Shown piece after piece: positions 16,123-25,196 of a stretch of DNA of 64,000 bases. Positions within the stretch are counted from its first letter, which is position 1. Each line of letters starts with the position of its first letter. Where the stretch lies: assembly GCA_001595385.3 (NCBI GenBank), contig LVEI03000001.1, positions 2,485,344 to 2,549,343 on the forward strand. Direction: 5' to 3'. Below the pieces are notes generated by a model. It saw only the letters and a list, made by a program, of their open reading frames with translations. It did not search any database and was not told where the DNA came from. The stretch is from Deltaproteobacteria bacterium GWC2_55_46. GTDB taxonomy: Bacteria > Desulfobacterota > GWC2-55-46. The position numbers and the translations under genes are program-made.

Positions 16123-16584
16123 GGCTTTAATACCTTTTAAAAATCCATGGCTGAATGAGCCTTGTATCACGCTAACGATTTTGAATATTCGTTTTTAAAG
16201 CGCTTGAAGCCAGGCTTTTCGAGAAATAACAGGGATGTTTGTCTGTTGGAAAGGTGAGGTGCGGGAAAATACTTGAGAGAAGTGGTGCCGGGATGCCCGT
16301 TCTTCCCAAACTGATGAAGCGACCGCTCAGGATCCCTTAAGATCCGAAAAAATGATCCGTTCGCGCGTTGATCTTAAATCCATTTGTGTTTATAAGGAGC
16401 GGCATGAATGCCTGCCTTTTAAAAAGCCGCGCGCGGCCTAAGACTCCTCTTTTCTGCTTTTGATGGACTGGTTTTCTCTGGGTATATGCTCTGGTTGGGT
16501 GACAAGGTTGGGTACGACCATACATATTAAACAGAAAACGGAATCATTTGTCAACTGGTTGCTGTTTAAAAAAGAAAGTAAATA

Positions 16585-16734
16585 GGTTTTAATGAGAGCT
16601 TGAGCCCCACTTTGAGGGAAAACCCCCCCGAGGGCAAGAACAGGCGAAACGGCAAGGCCTCGAAGACCATGAAGTCCGGGCACGGGGCCTTTGAGCTCGA
16701 AGTCCAGAGGGAAAGGAACTCCACCGTTGGCTGA
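16585..16734 (+). pseudogene. IS256/mutator-family transposase remnant
   Basis: A plus-strand frame bounded by TAG (16582) and TGA (16732) contains PPEGKNRRNGKASKTMKSGHG followed by FELEVQRERN. This matches the N-terminal conserved block of IS256-family transposases (G.NRRNGK..KT.K...G...L..PRDRNG). The catalytic DDE region is absent and no inverted repeats were seen, so it is a relic. It lies in the gene-poor gap between the two divergent arms of the glycan locus. Confidence 0.75.
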
Positions 16735-16747
16735 ACAATCTCGTTTA

Positions 16748-16774
16748 ATATGGCAGAGAATATATGGCAGAGAA
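16748..16774. repeat. Two-copy short tandem repeat
   Basis: The 13-mer ATATGGCAGAGAA occurs at 16748-16760 and again at 16762-16774, a period of 14. It lies just after the IS256 relic and may be a replication-slippage duplication or a footprint. Confidence 0.5.
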
Positions 16775-17111
16775 CCAAATGGATGTCTCATAATGGGATC
16801 TAAATCCCATGCCTTCCAGGTCTATACTACCGCATAATCGGAGAACATTGCCGCACAACCGCCCAAAGCCGCATTGAGGTAAAGATTATGTTTTGTCAGT
16901 TTAACAAATACAGAAAGCTCTCTGTGAACAGGCGAAGAGGCTCTGCATTTGCGTGAAGTAATCGGGCGGATATGTACGCGTACAAGGCATGAAACAGGTG
17001 AACTCCTGGGGTCACATTGCCTGTCTGGCCGCGAAAACCACCGATCAAAACTTTGGGCCACCGGCTTTAGGGCGGTTGGTTCAGTTTGCCATCTGGTTTA
17101 TTAATCAATAC
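16775..17111. other. Gene-free stretch upstream of the rightward promoter
   Basis: Short open frames on both strands (for example 16822-17061 on the minus strand) have no recognisable domain, no convincing ribosome site and no coding-like composition. I see no coding or RNA feature here. Confidence 0.4.
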
Positions 17112-17139
17112 TTGACAAAAAAATCCGAATAGGTATAGT
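17112..17139 (+). promoter_or_regulatory. Sigma70-type promoter for the rightward glycan array
   Basis: A consensus -35 box TTGACA (17112-17117) and a -10 box TATAGT (17134-17139) are separated by 16 bases. It is the best promoter-like sequence in the divergent gap. Transcription from it would start near 17146 and give a leader of about 400 bases before the SLBB gene at 17550. Confidence 0.65.
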
Positions 17140-17549
17140 TGTAATAACTTCCGTACACTTCAGGAAACTCACCCAGCCGCAACCAAAAACGGAAAACTCC
17201 CAATCATCATAGGCACGAAGGCGGACTTTCAAAGCAGCCCCGGAATGGTTTTTTACGCCTTTTTTGCCAAGGATTTATCCACTCTGGCAGCCGAACAGAA
17301 ATCTCAGCCACGGCCGTTTTTTGGCGGATTACGCCCGCTCTAAAGCAAATTCACCTTTGAAACTCATTATTGATTCTTTTAACGCAGTTAAGCTCTTATG
17401 TAGCCGTAAGCGCTATATTTTCGGCGCAACATGTGACTTGGCCGCGCGCTGTTCGTCAAAATCCGCATGGAAGGACAGTATTTCTGAAGATTAAAGGTAT
17501 ATCGCCATATGACCGTGGCAGAATATTTTCACGGGTGGCTTCTTCGCGG
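17140..17549 (+). other. Long putative 5' leader of the SLBB export gene
   Basis: About 400 bases between the promoter and the start codon. A frame in phase with the SLBB gene is open from 17370, but its residues show no signal peptide or domain and it precedes a clear signal sequence starting at 17550. I could not fit a known riboswitch. The length is enough for RNA-level control. Confidence 0.35.
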
Positions 17550-20351
17550 ATGAGAGTACTATCTACCATGGTTTTTTTTCTGCTTTCGCTCTGTATGAGA
17601 ACAGCCGCCGCTGATGAGAATCGCTGCGTATTGCCCCAGGGCCTGACCGGCTTTCAGTCGGAAGTGCTTACGAAAGACGAGTGCGAAAAGGTCTCCTCGG
17701 AGATAATGAAAAAAGAAAGGGCGCAAGCAGAGATTTTAAATAAGCTCGGCGGAAAGACAAAGGCCGTGGTAGAACCTGCCGAAATATCTTCGGCTGTAGA
17801 GGCCCGGGAAACTACCGACGTCCAATCTTCAGTTCCACAGCCGTCTTTGTTCGACAGATACATCTCGGCAACTCAGAAGTGGGACGTGCAGGCCTCCTCC
17901 CTCAAGCCTTTCGGCTACGATATATTCACCACTGGCTCGGCCTCGCAGCAGAATCTGCCCGTGTCGCAGGATTATGTTATAGGGCCCGGTGACGAGATAC
18001 AGGTGCTCCTGTGGGGCAGGGTCACCGGACAGTACAGCCTTTCCGTAAACAGGGACGGTACGATTCAGTTCCCGAACGTCGGCCCTCTGACGGTTTCCGG
18101 CATGACTTTCGAGAAGATGAAGTCATATCTCTCCTCCAAGGCCGGTAAAATCGTCGGCACGCAGATAAGTGTCACCATGGGCAGGCTCAGAAGCATTCAG
18201 GTCTTTGTCCTCGGGGAAGTAAAAAGGCCCGGCGCCTACGAGATAAGCGCTATGTCGACTGTCACAAACGCTCTCATGGCTTCCGGAGGGGCTTCAGGTA
18301 TAGGGTCGCTTCGGCGAGTTGATCTGAAAAGGGGCAACATGACCGTAGCGTCGATAGATTTCTATGAACTTCTCACAAGCGGCGACAAGAGCTCTGATCT
18401 AAGGCTCCACGACTCCGACGTTGTGTTCGTCAATGTCGTTGGTCCGATAGTGGGAATAGCGGGAAATGTCAAGAGGCCCGCGGTATATGAGCTGAAGGAA
18501 TCGACAGACCTTGCAGCCGCCCTCAGGCTTGCCGGAGGGACCATTCCCACCGCCTTTACCCAGAGGCTGCAGGTCGAAAGGGTGCAGGACAACCTCAAGA
18601 AGGTCGTCATTGACATAGATGCCTCGCAAGAGGCAGCCGCGAGGTCTTTCATTCTCCTTGATGGAGACTTTATCAAGGTGTTCCCGGTGGTGGACAGGGA
18701 CTCCAACGCCGTCTACCTCGAGGGGAACGTAAAAAGGCCCGGCAAATACGAGCTTAAGAAAGGGATGCGTGTCAGGGACATAATAAAGGACGAGAGGGAT
18801 CTCCTTGAGGAATCGGCCCTTGATTATGCCATTGTGAAAAGGTTTTCAGCTCCGGCCATGAACGCCGTAATGCTCATGCCGTTCAATCCTGGCGCCCTTT
18901 TCAGCGGTTCTGAAAAAGACGATATCTCGCTTATGCCTGGAGACGTCATACAGATATTCTCCAGATGGGCTTTCATGGACAAGTCGACCGTGAGCATCTT
19001 CGGCGAGGTCAGGTGCGATAAGTTGAACGGCGGGCAGGACGCGGGGGGATGCTATTTCGAGCTCGAAAACAGATTGACTGTAAAAGACCTTGTCCATAAG
19101 GCGGGCGGCCTTACGAAAGACGCGTCCCTGGAGTGGTTAGAAATATACAGGACGGACAAGCGGAACAAGGAGGTCACCCTCATCAAGCTGAGCCTGGGGA
19201 GCGCCCTTTCAGGGGACAATCGGGACAATATCATGCTTGAGGACATGGACAGGGTCGTGGTCCATTCGGTCCGGGAGACTACCCCTCAGAGCTATGTCAC
19301 ACTGCACGGCGCGTTGAACAGGCCTGGCAAATATCCTTATGCCTCCAACATGACTGTAAAGGACATGGTTTTTGCCGCCGGAGGTGTTCACGAATCGGCG
19401 TATCTCGAAGACGCGGAGCTTGCCATCGGCACGGTGGCTGATTCGAGGAACTACGTATTCGAGTACAGGAAGATAGATCTTTCCAAGGCTCTTGCCGGGG
19501 ACCCTGAGCACAATCTGCCCGTGCCGCCTTACGCAAGTCTTTTCGTCATGCAGGTACGCAACTGGCAGTCCGAACTGTTCGTGGAGCTTAAGGGAGAGTT
19601 CGTCAACCCCGGCAACTACAGGATAAAAAGGGGAGAGAAGCTAAGCTCGGTCATCAAGAGGGCCGGCGGTTTTACCACAAGGGCATACCTCAAGGGCGCC
19701 GTGTTCACCAGGGAGTCCATAAGGGACTTTCAGCAGAAAAACATCGACGAGGCGGCAAGCAGGCTGGAAAAGGTTCTTCTGTCCTCGGCGCCTTCGGAAA
19801 TTGAGGGCGCCATGGGCCCGGAGGCCGCGAAGCAGGCTCAGGCGGCCATAGAGCAGAAAAAGGCGTTGATCGCGCAGATGAGGGCCTCAAGGGCCGAGGG
19901 CAGGATAGGCATAACGCTTGAGGAACACCTTGAAGGCACGCCCTATGATTTCGAGTTTGAGGACAAGGACGTTCTTACGGTGCCCAGCAGGCCAAGCCAG
20001 GTGCAGGTCATGGGCTCGGTTTATAACCAGCTCGCTTTCCTTTACACCCCGGATGCGACTGTGGAGGGCTACCTCAAGAAAGCTGGCGGCACGACCGCCA
20101 ATGCGGACGAGGATGCGATATTCATCTTGAAGGTGGACGGTACCGCGGTGAGCAAGAAAGAAAGCAGTTGGGATTCGGGCAGCAAAAGCTGGTTCTCTGG
20201 CGGTTTCATGTCCGCGAAGCTCAACCCCGGGGACACGATAATAGTGCCGGAGAAGCTCGATAAAATCCATTGGCTCCGCGAGATAAAGGATTTAACCCAG
20301 ATACTCTACCAGATAGCAGTGACGGCGGGTGTATTGATAGTGGTTTTCTGA
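17550..20351 (+). CDS. Large SLBB-repeat polysaccharide export protein (Wza-like)
   Basis: A 933-aa secreted or envelope protein, far longer than Wza (about 380 aa). It has a signal peptide (MRVLSTMVFFLLSLCMRTAAA), a polysaccharide-export domain at about residues 110-200 (YVIGPGDEIQVLLWG, DGTIQFPNVGPL), and then roughly seven SLBB units. These are recognisable by G.V.RPG.YEL and AGG motifs (GEVKRPGAYEI, GNVKRPAVYEL, GNVKRPGKYEL, GALNRPGKYPY, GEFVNPGNYRI). A hydrophobic segment (ILYQIAVTAGVLIVVF) ends the protein. Wza-type proteins form the outer-membrane exit channel; the C-terminal helix may be the membrane-spanning part. I chose ATG 17550 because it begins the signal peptide. It is the first gene of the rightward array. 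Confidence 0.9.
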   Translation: MRVLSTMVFFLLSLCMRTAAADENRCVLPQGLTGFQSEVLTKDECEKVSSEIMKKERAQAEILNKLGGKTKAVVEPAEISSAVEARETTDVQSSVPQPSLFDRYISATQKWDVQASSLKPFGYDIFTTGSASQQNLPVSQDYVIGPGDEIQVLLWGRVTGQYSLSVNRDGTIQFPNVGPLTVSGMTFEKMKSYLSSKAGKIVGTQISVTMGRLRSIQVFVLGEVKRPGAYEISAMSTVTNALMASGGASGIGSLRRVDLKRGNMTVASIDFYELLTSGDKSSDLRLHDSDVVFVNVVGPIVGIAGNVKRPAVYELKESTDLAAALRLAGGTIPTAFTQRLQVERVQDNLKKVVIDIDASQEAAARSFILLDGDFIKVFPVVDRDSNAVYLEGNVKRPGKYELKKGMRVRDIIKDERDLLEESALDYAIVKRFSAPAMNAVMLMPFNPGALFSGSEKDDISLMPGDVIQIFSRWAFMDKSTVSIFGEVRCDKLNGGQDAGGCYFELENRLTVKDLVHKAGGLTKDASLEWLEIYRTDKRNKEVTLIKLSLGSALSGDNRDNIMLEDMDRVVVHSVRETTPQSYVTLHGALNRPGKYPYASNMTVKDMVFAAGGVHESAYLEDAELAIGTVADSRNYVFEYRKIDLSKALAGDPEHNLPVPPYASLFVMQVRNWQSELFVELKGEFVNPGNYRIKRGEKLSSVIKRAGGFTTRAYLKGAVFTRESIRDFQQKNIDEAASRLEKVLLSSAPSEIEGAMGPEAAKQAQAAIEQKKALIAQMRASRAEGRIGITLEEHLEGTPYDFEFEDKDVLTVPSRPSQVQVMGSVYNQLAFLYTPDATVEGYLKKAGGTTANADEDAIFILKVDGTAVSKKESSWDSGSKSWFSGGFMSAKLNPGDTIIVPEKLDKIHWLREIKDLTQILYQIAVTAGVLIVVF

Positions 20352-20640
20352 TGTTTCAGGTACTGCCCGGCAAGGGATGAACCGAAGCAAGCGTTAGACC
20401 GGCAGCAAGGTTAAAAGGCGGCACTCCTCCAGGAAAACTCATCTCCGATTCCAGCCAAGTCCTGTCAGACCTTTTTCAACTCGAAAACACTCCAAGCGAT
20501 CAGGGGCTCAGTCATAGCGTTTCGAATCCGCTCCCGAGTTAGCATTGCGAAACAGGTGCCGGGTCCAGTTCTCATGTGATCCGCCGAGGCGCTCAGGGTT
20601 TTGCGTGAAGACAAAACGAATCGTAAGCAAAAGGGTAGCT

Positions 20641-21984
20641 TTGGCTAAAGTCCTGTTGATATCGCCTCCTTTTTACCGCCTGATGGGGAGCCATTATAAC
20701 GGCATCCACCTGGGACTTTGCTACATAGCCTCTGTGTTGAATAAAAAAGGCTACGACACAAAGATATATAACGCGGATTTTCTTGACAGCGTGACATATT
20801 CGAACCAGAAGGAGCTTTTTGACAACTTCGATGTCTATATCAAGATACTGAACGACCCTGCCCAACCCGTCTGGCAAGAGGTCGCTGACATGATAAGAAA
20901 AGCAAGTCCAGAGTACATAGGCATCCAGATGTACACCGGCACATTCAAAAGCGCCCAGATGGTAGCGTCCATCGCCAAGTCCCTGAACCCTGAGGTCAAG
21001 ATAGTCGTAGGCGGCACGCACCCTTCGCTCGACCCGCTCGGCACTATAAAGTGCGAGCACTATGACTATGTGATAAGGGGGGAAGGCGAATACACCTTTA
21101 CGGAGATACTCGAAGGCAAAGACCGTGGAGGCATCAAAGGTCTAACCTTCAGGGATGATAACGGCAAGATAGTGAGCAATCCTCCCAGGGACTTTATTGA
21201 CGACCTGGATTCGCTTCCCTTCCCCGCGAGGGATAGGCTTTTCAACGGCAATGGGAACACCGATACCGGGGCAATCATCACCGGCCGGGGCTGCCCGTTC
21301 CAGTGCTCATACTGCGCCAGCCCAGAGCTTTCAAACAAGAAGACGAGATACAGAAGCGTTGAGAACGTCCTTTCCGAGCTTGAATTCATGACAAAGCGCC
21401 TCAATATCTCTCTTGTCCGCTTTCAGGACGACACATTCACTCTTAACAAGAGCCGCACCTCCGAGATATGCGAGGGGATACTGAGAAAGGGGCTCGCCTT
21501 CCAGTGGGTTTGCGACACCAGGGTAGACAGGATTGACAGGGAACTTTTGAAGCTGATGAAGCGTGCCGGGTGCATAAGAGTAAAGATAGGCGTGGAGTCC
21601 GGCAGCGACGAGATCCTCAAGAAGGTGAGAAAAGGCGTGACCGTGGAAAGAATAAGAAGGGGGGTAGGGGTCATAAAGGAGGCCGGCATACCGCTTACCA
21701 TATATCTGATGATCGGCTTTCCGGGGGAGACCGACGAGGACGTAAAAAAGACGATACGCTTCGCACGGGAGATAGACGCCGACTACAACAGCTTAAGTGT
21801 CGTAGCGCCGTACTACGGTACCGGAATTTACAAGAATCTTGTAAAGGATGGCTTCGAGTTCGCCAAAAACAACTGGGAATATTTCTTCCACCAGAGCAGG
21901 GCCATGATTATGAACACGAAGATATCAAGGCAGGTGATCGACGAGTTTTTCGGGCTGAACGAGAGGAACAAGGAAAGGGTCTGA
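20641..21984 (+). CDS. B12-binding-type radical SAM protein 2
   Basis: A 447-aa protein. The N-terminal cobalamin-binding-type domain has KVLLISPPFYRLMG, YIGIQMYTGTF, KIVVGGTHPSLDP and VIRGEGEYTFTEIL; the radical SAM core starts at RGCPFQCSYC (Cys218, Cys222, Cys225) and continues with the FQDDTFTLNK and GVESGSDEILKKV motifs of this family. Start choice: TTG 20641, five bases after AAGGG, gives the usual family start; GTG 20605 is an alternative. It precedes the DegT aminotransferase by 3 bases, so it probably acts on the same sugar or its glycoside. The reaction is not predictable. Confidence 0.87.
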   Translation: MAKVLLISPPFYRLMGSHYNGIHLGLCYIASVLNKKGYDTKIYNADFLDSVTYSNQKELFDNFDVYIKILNDPAQPVWQEVADMIRKASPEYIGIQMYTGTFKSAQMVASIAKSLNPEVKIVVGGTHPSLDPLGTIKCEHYDYVIRGEGEYTFTEILEGKDRGGIKGLTFRDDNGKIVSNPPRDFIDDLDSLPFPARDRLFNGNGNTDTGAIITGRGCPFQCSYCASPELSNKKTRYRSVENVLSELEFMTKRLNISLVRFQDDTFTLNKSRTSEICEGILRKGLAFQWVCDTRVDRIDRELLKLMKRAGCIRVKIGVESGSDEILKKVRKGVTVERIRRGVGVIKEAGIPLTIYLMIGFPGETDEDVKKTIRFAREIDADYNSLSVVAPYYGTGIYKNLVKDGFEFAKNNWEYFFHQSRAMIMNTKISRQVIDEFFGLNERNKERV

Positions 21985-21987
21985 GTC

Positions 21988-23181
21988 ATGAAGATACCGA
22001 TACTGCGTCTCGCCTATGACGAAGAGGACATAAGATACATAAAGGGCGAGATAGAAAAGGTACTTCGCAGCAACTATCTCACCATGTCCGGCCGGGTCAG
22101 AGAGTTCGAGTCAAGGTTCGCCGCTTACTGCGGGACCGGATACGCCATAGGGACGAACACCGGTACCAGCTCGATAGAGATAATACTCAGGGCCATAGGG
22201 GTAGAAGACTCTACCGTCATAGTCCCTTCAAATACCTATATGGCGACCCCGCTTGCCGTGATCAAAGCCGGGGGGCGGGTGATATTCGCGGATTGTCGCC
22301 GGGAGAACCTTCAAATAGACCCGCAGGACATCGAAATGAAGATTCGTCCAGATACCAAGGGCGTCATAGTGGTGCACATAGGCGGCATTATCACGCCTCT
22401 TTTTGGAAGGATAAAGGAGATATGCAGGAAGAAAGGGCTATTTCTCATCGAAGACGCCGCTCACGCACACGGAGCGTCCATAGACGGGAAAAAGGCCGGA
22501 TCTCTTGGCCAGGCAGGCTCGTTCTCGTTTTATCCCACGAAAGTAATGACCACGGCCGAGGGCGGCATGATAACGACGGACGACGAGGAGATATTGAAGA
22601 AGGCGCGCATTCTGAGGGAGCATGGCAAGGGAGATCCGGCTTACAACATCCATGTGGAGATTGGGGACAACTGGAGGTTCAGCGAGCTTCACGCCGTGCT
22701 CGGCATCCAGCAGATGATGAAGGCGGACCGGATATTGAACGAGCGAAGAGAAATCGCCCGGTTGTATACGGCGCTTCTCAGAGACATGGAAGGCGTTAGG
22801 CTCCTTGAGGTTCCGTCAAACATAGAGCCGTCGTATTACAAATACATAGCCTTCTTAGAGGGCGGGATTGACAGAGGCGAGCTAAAGGAGATGATGAGGT
22901 CCGAATACGATATCTTCATGCCCGGAGAGGTTTACTCTGATGCATGCCACAGCCAGCCGGTTTTCAAAAAATATCCGGGAAAGGCCATGAACACGGAAGA
23001 TGTCTTTCCTAATACCGACTTCGTATGCGCCAGGCATATCTGTCTGCCGCTATATCCGGGCTTGAGCGCTAACGAGGTCGAGTATGTGGCCGTGTCTTTG
23101 AGGAAGTGCGTTGGCAAGCTTGCCGGCAACCGCAAGGCAAGGGGTCTGAGACTTCGGCGTGGCGCGCATCTGGAAAAATAA
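21988..23181 (+). CDS. DegT/DnrJ/EryC1 sugar aminotransferase
   Basis: A 397-aa PLP-dependent aminotransferase with TNTGTSSIEIILRAIG, the cofactor-contacting LIEDAAHAHGAS and the Schiff-base site SFSFYPTKVMTTAEGG. It should aminate a keto-sugar nucleotide. It differs from the aminotransferase at 14953-16074 in the PLP-lysine context (PTKVMTTAEGG versus PGKNLGAYGD), which places it in another DegT subgroup, so the locus probably makes at least two amino sugars. It follows the radical SAM gene after 3 bases and is followed by an SDR. Confidence 0.9.
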   Translation: MKIPILRLAYDEEDIRYIKGEIEKVLRSNYLTMSGRVREFESRFAAYCGTGYAIGTNTGTSSIEIILRAIGVEDSTVIVPSNTYMATPLAVIKAGGRVIFADCRRENLQIDPQDIEMKIRPDTKGVIVVHIGGIITPLFGRIKEICRKKGLFLIEDAAHAHGASIDGKKAGSLGQAGSFSFYPTKVMTTAEGGMITTDDEEILKKARILREHGKGDPAYNIHVEIGDNWRFSELHAVLGIQQMMKADRILNERREIARLYTALLRDMEGVRLLEVPSNIEPSYYKYIAFLEGGIDRGELKEMMRSEYDIFMPGEVYSDACHSQPVFKKYPGKAMNTEDVFPNTDFVCARHICLPLYPGLSANEVEYVAVSLRKCVGKLAGNRKARGLRLRRGAHLEK

Positions 23182-23286
23182 ATAGACAAATGGCCTGCGC
23201 GGAAAAACAGCTCCTCGCAATTGGCGACCAAAGTTTTTTTCTTCATTTTATTCAAGAAATTTTCGGCTAACAGTGAGGGATTCGCG

Positions 23287-24153
23287 ATGAAGGTCTTTGT
23301 CACAGGGTGCAGCGGATTTATCGGAAGCCACGTTGTAGACGTGTTATTGGAGGGAGGCTACGAGGTGACGGGCCTGGATGTCAAGCCCCCGCACAGGGAT
23401 GGCTTCAGGCATGTCAGCGGGTCCATGCTCGACAGGCATCTGCTCAATCGCCTGGTCAAGGGGAACGATGCGATATTTCATATCGCGGGTTTTTCGAATA
23501 TCGACTTCGTCAAGGAGAGCCCCGTTGAAGCAATAGAGCTGAGCATACTTTCCACCGCGTATCTTCTGGACGCGTGCAGGAGATACGCGCCACATGCGCG
23601 CTTTATTTACGCAAGCTCCGTGTATGCTTTCGACAGAGGCGGCCACCTGTACACGACCTCAAAGGCGTCTTCCGAGAAGATCATAGAGGACTTCAATACA
23701 CTTTACGGTATCCCTTATACATTGCTCAGGTATGCAACCGTATACGGACCGCGAAGCCGCGAGGCGGACGCGGTATGGCTGTTCGTAAAAAGCGCCGTAG
23801 AGGGAAGGCCGATAGAGATACACGGCGGGGGCGACCAGAGGCGAAACTTCACACATGTGAGGGATTTGGCCGAAGGGAGCGTTAAAGCCCTTGAGACGGA
23901 GGAGGCGAGGAACAGGACCCTTGTAATAGCCAATCACCGAAGCGTTTCGATAGTCGAGTTGGCGGAGTTGGTCAGAGAGATAGTAAACCCTGCCGTTCAG
24001 ATAACCCTTGCCGGCCCGAAACGCGACAGAGACTACCACGGAGCAATAAGCGCTATCGAAGAATCGCAGCGGATACTCGGCTGGAGGTGCAGGATACCGA
24101 TAGAAGAAGGGATAAGAGAGCTTTCGGAAAGAAGGGAATGCCTCAAAATATGA
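23287..24153 (+). CDS. Extended SDR NDP-sugar epimerase/dehydratase
   Basis: A 288-aa NAD(P)-binding enzyme: TGCSGFIGSHVV (nucleotide site), FHIAGFSNIDFV, ASSVYAF and the catalytic YTTSK (YxxxK), then LLRYATVYGPRS and a GGGDQRRNFTHVRDLA substrate segment. This order is that of UDP-glucose/GlcNAc 4-epimerase relatives. I start at ATG 23287 behind GAGGG; the frame opens at 23221 but those 22 residues precede the Rossmann strand without function. Exact reaction (epimerase, dehydratase or reductase) is open. Confidence 0.88.
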   Translation: MKVFVTGCSGFIGSHVVDVLLEGGYEVTGLDVKPPHRDGFRHVSGSMLDRHLLNRLVKGNDAIFHIAGFSNIDFVKESPVEAIELSILSTAYLLDACRRYAPHARFIYASSVYAFDRGGHLYTTSKASSEKIIEDFNTLYGIPYTLLRYATVYGPRSREADAVWLFVKSAVEGRPIEIHGGGDQRRNFTHVRDLAEGSVKALETEEARNRTLVIANHRSVSIVELAELVREIVNPAVQITLAGPKRDRDYHGAISAIEESQRILGWRCRIPIEEGIRELSERRECLKI

Positions 24154-24239
24154 ATTACCAATGGCGTATAAGCTTGCACTGATTTTTCGTTAAGAAAAGC
24201 CCCGCAGTTTAGCGCGTCAACTCTTTTTGGTGGTATATC

Positions 24240-25196
24240 ATGTACAGGGAAAAACGGATATCACTTGTCATACCGGCATACAACGAAGCGAGGTTGATCG
24301 GGCCTACACTCGAAAGGGTCCCCGGGATAATAGACAAGATCTATGTCGTCGATGACTGCAGTCCGGACAATCAGAACGAGGTCGTTCTGCGATACGCGGA
24401 GAAAGACCCGAGGATAGAGCTTCTTAAGCACGAGGTTAACCAGGGGCCCGGCGGAGCCATCATAACCGGGTATCTGCGCTCCGCGAAGGACGGATTTGAC
24501 ATCTCCATCGTGGTCGGCGGGGATAATCAGATGCCGCTTGAGGAAGTAGAGCGTTTTTTGAACCCGTTGATAGACGGCAGGGCGGACTATACCAAGGGGA
24601 ACCGCTTCCTGCTCCTTCAGGTAGACGACACGCTCAAAAAGATGCCCAGGACGAGGCTATTTGGAAACTGGCTGATCACGTCTCTTACAAAGATAGCATC
24701 GGGCTACTACAAGACCATGGACGTGGTAGATGGGTACACTGGCATCACAAGGGAAGCGATCCTGATGATCAACTGGTCAAACGCGTGGAGGGGCTACGGA
24801 TATCCCATGGACTTCCTGATACGCCTGAACGCATACGGTTTCAGGATAATTGATATCCCGAGGACGGCCATCTACCTGCCTGGCGAGAGGCAATCCCAGA
24901 TAAAGGGCTTGAATTATGCGCTAAAGGTCGCGCCCATGCTGGTGCGCAATTTTTTCTGGAGACTGAACTTCAGGTACATATACAGGGACTTCCATCCGCT
25001 GGTGTTTTTCTATTACTTCTCGTTACTGCTTTTGCCGGCCGGCGTTCTGTTCGGGTTGTACCTCGTGGCAAAGCAGTTTGTCTTCCAAACCGGGGTCTCC
25101 GGCCCGCAGGCCATATTCTGCGCCATGCTGGTCATCATGGGTTTTCAGAGTTTGCTTTTTGCGATGCTCTTTGACATGCAGGAAGGCCATAAATGA
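24240..25196 (+). CDS. GT2-family glycosyltransferase with C-terminal membrane helices
   Basis: A 318-aa protein with a GT-A domain of the dolichol-phosphate-mannose-synthase type (ISLVIPAYNEARLIGPTLE, VVDDCSPDN, VVGGDNQMP) and two C-terminal hydrophobic segments (about 255-280 and 290-312). The metal-binding DxD is in the modified form GGDNQ. Proteins of this build usually transfer a sugar to polyprenyl phosphate at the inner leaflet, which would supply GT-C enzymes such as the ArnT-like protein at 44607-46166 (inference). The end overlaps the next radical SAM gene by 4 bases. Confidence 0.85.
   Translation: MYREKRISLVIPAYNEARLIGPTLERVPGIIDKIYVVDDCSPDNQNEVVLRYAEKDPRIELLKHEVNQGPGGAIITGYLRSAKDGFDISIVVGGDNQMPLEEVERFLNPLIDGRADYTKGNRFLLLQVDDTLKKMPRTRLFGNWLITSLTKIASGYYKTMDVVDGYTGITREAILMINWSNAWRGYGYPMDFLIRLNAYGFRIIDIPRTAIYLPGERQSQIKGLNYALKVAPMLVRNFFWRLNFRYIYRDFHPLVFFYYFSLLLLPAGVLFGLYLVAKQFVFQTGVSGPQAIFCAMLVIMGFQSLLFAMLFDMQEGHK

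Noticed and set aside
16438-16791. 117-aa minus-strand frame in the divergent gap
   Set aside because: It is antisense to the IS256-like fragment on the plus strand and has no recognisable domain.
17140-17549. Riboswitch (for example c-di-GMP type) in the leader of the SLBB gene
   Set aside because: I could not match the conserved core bases or stems of known classes; a covariance-model scan would decide.
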